DNA from: Neobacillus sp. SuZ13
GTDB taxonomy: Bacteria; Bacillota; Bacilli; Bacillales; Cytobacillaceae
Length of the DNA stretch: 64,000 nucleotides
Direction of reading: 5' to 3'
Assembly: GCF_030123365.1 (NCBI RefSeq)
Contig: NZ_CP126107.1
Location: 5,507,501 to 5,571,500, forward strand
Under the pieces are notes generated by a model that ran no database searches, was not told the DNA's origin, and was given only the letters and a program-made list of their open reading frames with translations. This document shows positions 59,227-64,000 of this stretch, piece by piece; position 1 is the first letter of the stretch, and each line of letters opens with the position of its first letter. A program made the translations under genes and the position numbers.

Positions 59227-61932
59227 CTATCGTTTATGTTGAAAACCTAGTGTGATAATTTCATAGCCAGTGACTTCATACTGATTGCTAGATTCATTGG
59301 TTTGTTCTTCAAGTATCGTACTCTTGTAAGATGTAAAATCCGGCTGGGCGGGGATGGATGCCGTAAGACTTTTACTAGTTGGCGCCGGATTGAACCAGCG
59401 AATCATCACGTCATCACATTCTTCCGCCACTTTCATCGATGACCACGCAAGGCCCTCGGACTCCCAGTTCACAAACTGATAGTCAGCTGGCAATGTCCCT
59501 TCATGGGCGCTTGTCTGAATAACCTGAAGGGGTACTTTATATTGATAAGCATCCACAAATGCTTTTGATGCAATCACATCTTTTTCATGCATGAGCACTT
59601 GCCACTCGGCTGTTTGAATCCCGATGCACTGGGCCTCCGGTGTCGGGAAGTAGCCCCAGTCGCCAAGTTCGGCAACCGAACGAAGTACGGTGAGGGCAAT
59701 CGTTCCATCTTCTGGCAGGATTTCATATTCCTGCAGTCCATCCGTGGCCACGGTTAAGCCCATCTCGTCACCGTTAATGCTGGCGAAGCGCTGCTGGTGA
59801 TGGCAGAAGCTTGGATTTTCCCATTCTTTTTCCGGTATATTCGGACGTGTCACAATCTCGAATATACTGTCGGCCTGGTGTGTTTCCATCTGCAATCCTG
59901 TCGGGAAAAGGACACGCAGGCGGTGGTCGGCTGCTTGATTGTCAATGGTCAGCTTGAAAGCCGGACCCTTCCTTCCTTTTTCGAGAGTGGCAACCGTGCG
60001 CAGTGTAATGGTCGTCATTTCCTTCGATCTGCCTGCTTCTCTCTCCTTATGCCAAATCAAGCGGTTCCGTTCAATCGCTAGTCGGTCGTCCGCTGAAACC
60101 GGAATGGTTAGGGTATGCGTAAACTCAAGCTCGGTTCGAAGCGGTGATTTTTCAATGAAACGAAATACGGCCGGCACATCCTTTGTCGTAATCGGCTCCT
60201 GTCCTTTTGCTTCCTTGAACATATATTCATTGCCGACATCCCCTGTATCCTCGTAAATACCGAGACGATGGAAGGTCCTGCCGGTTGCTTTATTTGTTAA
60301 ATTATAGGTGCCATCCTCATGAAACAGGAGGTGAACATATTCATTTTCCATTTCCATGCCGCCATCCTCCGCTTGTTCTGGACGCTGCCCGTACGGCTGT
60401 TCCTGCGGAATAAGATAGAAGGTCTTGTAGCCGAATGCCGGTACATTTTCTGCAAAGAAGGAAACCTTGGCCCGCTTGGCAAAAAACGGCTGGCGGAATT
60501 TGTCATCCGGTAAATCATAGCCAAACTCAATCACCGGGTTTTCCAAGTGACATTCAATGGTATTGCCGGCTTGATCGACCAGCTTGTAGGCTGGCAATTC
60601 TTTATCCTGTAAATACATTGGAATTTCTTCAAAATGCATTTGCGAAAAATATAACTTTTCCAGATCAACTGTTTTCGTGACGACTTCGTCTTTATCCCAG
60701 CCCGTTGTATTCAAGACAACAAGGGGAATTCCGCCCTCTGGTACGCCCGAGGTATCAATTTTACCAGCAAGCTCTGCCGCCTGCTCCGATACAAACACCT
60801 CTCCCATTTGCGAAACCGTTTCAAAGCGGGTCTCCATTTCGCGGTGCACCTCATCCACGCTGCAGCCGCAAATGCTGTCATGCGGGTGATTTTTCATCAA
60901 GGACTTCCACATGAAGCGGAGATATTCCCTTGGGTAGGTCCCGCCTGCTAATAAGGCCATGCTCGCAAGCGGCTCGGCGATTTTTTCCAAAAGGGTTTGA
61001 CAGTGATTGTTCCATTGCTTCAAATAAATCCTGCTGGATGCGGTATTGACAAGCGTCGACCAGCCATCGGTCCGCTGATTGCGCAGTTCGCCTTCAATGA
61101 CCTGCAACTTCTCAGGAAGTGCTTCTTTTAACGCTTCTGTATATTCATCAAAACTGGAATGCTTAAAGGTGTAATCAGGATATAAACTAGCTGCCGTTTC
61201 AATCGCCTTCGGAATCGTTTTTTGCAGCGGCTGGTGGTCGCATCCATTCATAAACAGTAACTGATTGGTGGACGCATACTTTTCGGCATCGCGGAGTTTT
61301 ACATCCCAGAATTTCTTCGCTTCCGCTTCGTCCACCGGGATTTCATTTCCGTTCGAGTACCAATTGGCAAAAAGAATGCCCAATACATTCGAGCCATCCG
61401 GTGATTTCCAGATCATCTCGGAATAAGGAGATTCATAATCAGGAGAATCGGACACCGTGTTATTAAAGCCGGTCGGTTTTACGCCTCTTCCGAAGGCAGC
61501 CGTATCAATCCCCGCTTGCTTTAAAAGCTGGGGCGCCTGCCCATAAATGCCGAAAGTGTCAGGAAAATAGCCAATTTTTGAGACATGCCCATAAGCTTTG
61601 GCATCATGTAAACCGATTTGCAGGTTTCGGACATTGGCTTCAGAGCTTGTTAAAAAAGCATCCTGCAGCACATACCACGGTCCGATATGCAGCTTTTTCT
61701 CTTGGATTAATTGTTTAACGATCTCCCGGTTTTCCGGATGAACGGCAAAATAGTCCTCCAAAAGAACGGTCTGACCATCAAGATGAAATGCTTGAAACCT
61801 ATTTCCTTCTTTTTTGAACTGGTCGATCAACTCATTCATCAGCTTTATAAAATAGTAACGGTGCTGTTCAAAAGGCAAGTACCATTCCCTGTCCCAATGG
61901 GAATGGGAGATAATATGTGCAGTTTTTTTCAT
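59227..61932 (-). CDS. GH38 alpha-mannosidase, short (MngB/SpGH38-like) form
   Basis: 901 aa, no signal peptide. The zinc site HIISHSHWDREWYLPFEQHR opens the protein directly at residue 6, the nucleophile region is IGYFPDTFGIYGQAPQLLKQAG and NHPHDSICGCSVDEVHREME is the conserved His/Asp block. This branch includes mannosylglycerate hydrolase and the pneumococcal N-glycan GH38, which favour alpha-1,3 or alpha-1,6 mannose. It is the first gene of the GH38-GH125-DUF624 unit and has a cre-like site upstream. Confidence 0.92.
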   Translation of the reverse strand: MKKTAHIISHSHWDREWYLPFEQHRYYFIKLMNELIDQFKKEGNRFQAFHLDGQTVLLEDYFAVHPENREIVKQLIQEKKLHIGPWYVLQDAFLTSSEANVRNLQIGLHDAKAYGHVSKIGYFPDTFGIYGQAPQLLKQAGIDTAAFGRGVKPTGFNNTVSDSPDYESPYSEMIWKSPDGSNVLGILFANWYSNGNEIPVDEAEAKKFWDVKLRDAEKYASTNQLLFMNGCDHQPLQKTIPKAIETAASLYPDYTFKHSSFDEYTEALKEALPEKLQVIEGELRNQRTDGWSTLVNTASSRIYLKQWNNHCQTLLEKIAEPLASMALLAGGTYPREYLRFMWKSLMKNHPHDSICGCSVDEVHREMETRFETVSQMGEVFVSEQAAELAGKIDTSGVPEGGIPLVVLNTTGWDKDEVVTKTVDLEKLYFSQMHFEEIPMYLQDKELPAYKLVDQAGNTIECHLENPVIEFGYDLPDDKFRQPFFAKRAKVSFFAENVPAFGYKTFYLIPQEQPYGQRPEQAEDGGMEMENEYVHLLFHEDGTYNLTNKATGRTFHRLGIYEDTGDVGNEYMFKEAKGQEPITTKDVPAVFRFIEKSPLRTELEFTHTLTIPVSADDRLAIERNRLIWHKEREAGRSKEMTTITLRTVATLEKGRKGPAFKLTIDNQAADHRLRVLFPTGLQMETHQADSIFEIVTRPNIPEKEWENPSFCHHQQRFASINGDEMGLTVATDGLQEYEILPEDGTIALTVLRSVAELGDWGYFPTPEAQCIGIQTAEWQVLMHEKDVIASKAFVDAYQYKVPLQVIQTSAHEGTLPADYQFVNWESEGLAWSSMKVAEECDDVMIRWFNPAPTSKSLTASIPAQPDFTSYKSTILEEQTNESSNQYEVTGYEIITLGFQHKR

Positions 61933-61966
61933 TGAATCCTACCCGCTTTCCTTTATTTCAGTTTTG

Positions 61967-61980
61967 CGAAAACGCTATCA
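61967..61980 (-). promoter_or_regulatory. Possible cre site before the GH38-GH125 operon
   Basis: CGAAAACGCTATCA (read on the plus strand) matches 13 of 14 cre positions, 35 bp upstream of the GH38 start. Confidence 0.45.
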
Positions 61981-62075
61981 TTTTCTTTGATTTCATTTTA
62001 ACAAGCCAGGATTTTCGAGCAATAGATTGCAAGTAAGTCCTATGGATTTTACAGTGTATCTAAAAATAGTTCATG

Positions 62076-62124
62076 AAAAATGGGGGCAGCCGCTCACTGC
62101 TTTCCTGCAATGAGGGCTACCCCC
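62076..62124 (-). terminator. Terminator of the GH85 gene
   Basis: On the minus strand GGGGGTAGCCCTCATTGC pairs with GCAGTGAGCGGCTGCCCCC (few mismatches), then ATTTTT. Confidence 0.75.
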
Positions 62125-62133
62125 TTCACTTAT

Positions 62134-64000
62134 TTAATTTCCATTATTAAAGTCCTTTTTTAATTCCTCCATCCGATCCAGTAACTGAACTAGTCGGTCA
62201 TAGTTTGTGACCTGTTTTCTTACGGTTGGATGAAGCTTGTTGTAGGCCACTTTGCAGTCGTTGACACGATGCTTGTCAGCTAACGTCAATTGATCCACGT
62301 CAGGAAGAGCATTGATTAGATGAATGACTTCGGTTACCTTTTCGTTCAAGTAAGCCGCACTATACCTTAGGCTTTCTCTTTCATCCTCCTGCTGGACGGT
62401 ATAATAGATTCTTCCAGCTTCAGTACCGAAATCCAACTGGTCAAAGGCGATGGTTCCGTCATGGTCGGCCGTCTTTTCTGCCAGAATATCCTTTGCATCC
62501 AAAGCCTTATATAATCGAACGGTTTGACCTTTTTTCACTCTTTCGATTGTTACCTTATCCTGGGCTCCAGCGTTGTTTTCCGCCTTTACAAAATGCATCA
62601 TCACGTTTTCTGTCCTCGGCAAAGCAGCACTTTCAAACATTTGCCAATCATAGATACGGATCGCTCCCCAAGGGGAAGTACCGCTGTTATAAATCTGCAG
62701 CTTGAATTCCCTTGCCGTAACCGGCTGATCTAGCACTATATCTGTCACTGCTTTCGTATTATCAGTAATCCGTTTGGCACTAACCCATTCGCCATTTTGA
62801 TTTTTATAAAGCAGCTCAAAATCGACGGTGTTCATGTTATTGGCTTCCCCGCCATATTCCGCATGCTCTACACGCCAGCGGCGGATCGTTTTCTCTTCAC
62901 CAATATCAATGGTCATATAGCCGGTTTTCATATTGGTTGCGCACCATTTACTATTGGCGAGGGCTGTTCCGTCCAGTGCTTTAGAGGCCGGTTCTGCCGC
63001 ATTTTCCGCGGAGACTGATGTTACTTTGGCCTTTAACGCCACATTCGGAGAAGTAGGGTTTTTCTCGATCTCGGTTGCATCCGTCCCCATGCCCCAATCA
63101 AAAGAAATTGTGGCGGCTTGACCGCGTACATAATCCTGATTGACCGGCACCACTTTCAGTTTCGTGATGTTATCGGCCGAAGCATTTTCAATCGTTCTCG
63201 TAATATTTGGTGTATAGAAATAGTTATTCGGTGTTACGCCCAATAGTGTTTCCACGCCATCGGCATTCTCCTGGTAAACCTCATAGTGCAAGACATTCTT
63301 CTGCTCGGACCAGCTTAGGCGGGCTTCCGCCTCAAACGCTGTTTTCGGCATTTTTTCTAGAATTTTCACATCAGCAGGTTTCGCCAGCACGGCCGCTGCA
63401 GCATCATAGACGGACAGCTCGCCTAAATGAATCGAGTAGTTTTCTATTTTTTGAGTGTTGTTGACTTTCAGACTTAGCGCATAGGCTGTTTTCCCAGCAT
63501 CCTTTCCAAGATCAACAACCGCTGTCTGCCAGCCATCATCCGACTTAGGCAGCGGATAGTATTTCATGTTGCTTTGTGCATAGTCTTCACTATAGGCCAC
63601 ACCTAATGACACATCCGCTCCCGATTGGTTTTGATAAACAACACGGACCTTAGTTGTGTCCGTAACCGGAAGTTTGGAGCTGTACAGCATCGTGTCATTG
63701 ACTGAACCCGCTTCGAGCGCACCGCTAAATTTCAGCGAATTGCCTCCGTTATAGGCTTTATCAAAATCATAGGAAACCTTGATTTTGCTGCCTTCACCTC
63801 GGATCCACCAGCGCCAGGTCGGCATGATATCCTGGATGGAGCGGTTATTCCACTCAATGCCGCTGGCGATTTTTCCGTTCACAAAGTATTGTTTTCCGTG
63901 GCCGCTGTTAAAGTTTGTTGTAAATGGCTTGGATTGGATTACAGATGTATCCGTAACAAAACGCGCCATCCCTTTCCAAGCAGCCGAATCATCGGCAAGG
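62134..64000 (-). CDS. GH85 endo-beta-N-acetylglucosaminidase, C-terminal part (5' end outside window)
   Basis: The frame is open to the window edge (LADDSAAWKG precedes Met at 63969), so about 620 C-terminal residues are visible. SVIQSKPFTTNFNSGHGKQYFVNG plus the following W-rich segment (IMPTWRWWIRGEG) mark the end of a GH85 barrel and its beta-sandwich (SYDFDKAYNGGNSLKFSGAL). A fibronectin-like part (ARLSWSEQKNVLHYEVYQ), a discoidin/CBM32 domain (SKALDGTALANSKWCA, YMTIDIGEEKTIRRWRVEH) and a short helical tail follow. GH85 enzymes (EndoD type) cut the chitobiose core of N-glycans. The catalytic residues and any signal peptide lie outside the window. Confidence 0.88.
   Translation of the reverse strand, partial: LADDSAAWKGMARFVTDTSVIQSKPFTTNFNSGHGKQYFVNGKIASGIEWNNRSIQDIMPTWRWWIRGEGSKIKVSYDFDKAYNGGNSLKFSGALEAGSVNDTMLYSSKLPVTDTTKVRVVYQNQSGADVSLGVAYSEDYAQSNMKYYPLPKSDDGWQTAVVDLGKDAGKTAYALSLKVNNTQKIENYSIHLGELSVYDAAAAVLAKPADVKILEKMPKTAFEAEARLSWSEQKNVLHYEVYQENADGVETLLGVTPNNYFYTPNITRTIENASADNITKLKVVPVNQDYVRGQAATISFDWGMGTDATEIEKNPTSPNVALKAKVTSVSAENAAEPASKALDGTALANSKWCATNMKTGYMTIDIGEEKTIRRWRVEHAEYGGEANNMNTVDFELLYKNQNGEWVSAKRITDNTKAVTDIVLDQPVTAREFKLQIYNSGTSPWGAIRIYDWQMFESAALPRTENVMMHFVKAENNAGAQDKVTIERVKKGQTVRLYKALDAKDILAEKTADHDGTIAFDQLDFGTEAGRIYYTVQQEDERESLRYSAAYLNEKVTEVIHLINALPDVDQLTLADKHRVNDCKVAYNKLHPTVRKQVTNYDRLVQLLDRMEELKKDFNNGN

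Noticed and set aside
59797..63464. Many long plus-strand frames opposite the GH38 and GH85 genes
   Set aside because: They are shadows of well-recognised minus-strand enzymes, show low-complexity or Cys/Ser-rich composition and lack ribosome sites.
1..64000. CRISPR arrays, rRNA, tRNA, prophage or complete insertion sequences
   Set aside because: None was recognised; the only repeats are hairpin elements, XylR operators and one short tandem array.

Overview
The window is about 64 kb of chromosome from a low-GC, Gram-positive, spore-forming Bacillaceae (Bacillus/Neobacillus-like). Support: strong GGAGG ribosome sites, GTG and TTG starts, a Spo0E-like phosphatase, PaiB, lipoproteins with Bacillus-type lipoboxes, a YesMN two-component system, LplB/YtcP-type permeases, CcpA-like cre sites and XylR operators. 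No rRNA, tRNA, CRISPR, prophage or complete transposon was seen. The genus cannot be fixed from the sequence alone.

Region 1 (1-5.8 kb): a transaminase cut by the window edge, a CoA-acylating (methyl)malonate-semialdehyde dehydrogenase and a nitrilase-fold amidohydrolase, which suggest beta-alanine or ureidopropionate-type catabolism. A MocR/PdxR-type regulator follows, divergent from paiB. Region 2 (5.9-27.3 kb): a xylan/xylo-oligosaccharide/xylose regulon made of a GPH symporter, a secreted GH8 xylanase, xylFGH plus a Gfo/Idh oxidoreductase, a DsbA-like protein, a secreted 1210-aa GH3 beta-xylosidase, galM, a MATE exporter, xylB, xylA and xylR. Seven copies of one 27-bp palindrome (CTTAGTTT, 11 nt, AAACTAAG) sit at its promoters and define a local XylR regulon. 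Region 3 (27.3-35.8 kb): ordinary core genes (Spo0E-like, BASS transporter, MetE-like, manA, heterodimeric ABC exporter), with intergenic hairpin repeats and a short nitrilase gene remnant.

Region 4 (35.8-64 kb): an almost contiguous minus-strand locus that looks like an N-glycan (high-mannose/chitobiose core) utilisation system. It contains the 3' part of a GH85 endo-beta-N-acetylglucosaminidase, two GH38 alpha-mannosidases, a GH125 alpha-1,6-mannosidase, a GH20 hexosaminidase, two secreted GH84 N-acetylglucosaminidases, a CUT1 importer (two permeases and a binding protein, no ATPase), YesM/YesN-type sensor and regulator, a GH1 glycosidase and two ROK sugar kinases. manA at 31 kb would complete the path from mannose to fructose-6-phosphate.

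The most distinctive find is a regulatory switch inside region 4. A BglG/LicT-type antiterminator that has the RNA-binding domain and PRD1 but no PRD2 lies just upstream of the GH84 pair. Between them the leader carries a textbook RAT antiterminator hairpin (GTTACTG ... CAGGCA) overlapping the 5' arm of a strong intrinsic terminator, followed by a full-consensus cre site. Secreted N-acetylglucosaminidases would then be controlled by PRD-dependent antitermination and CcpA, while the importer sits next to a YesMN system.
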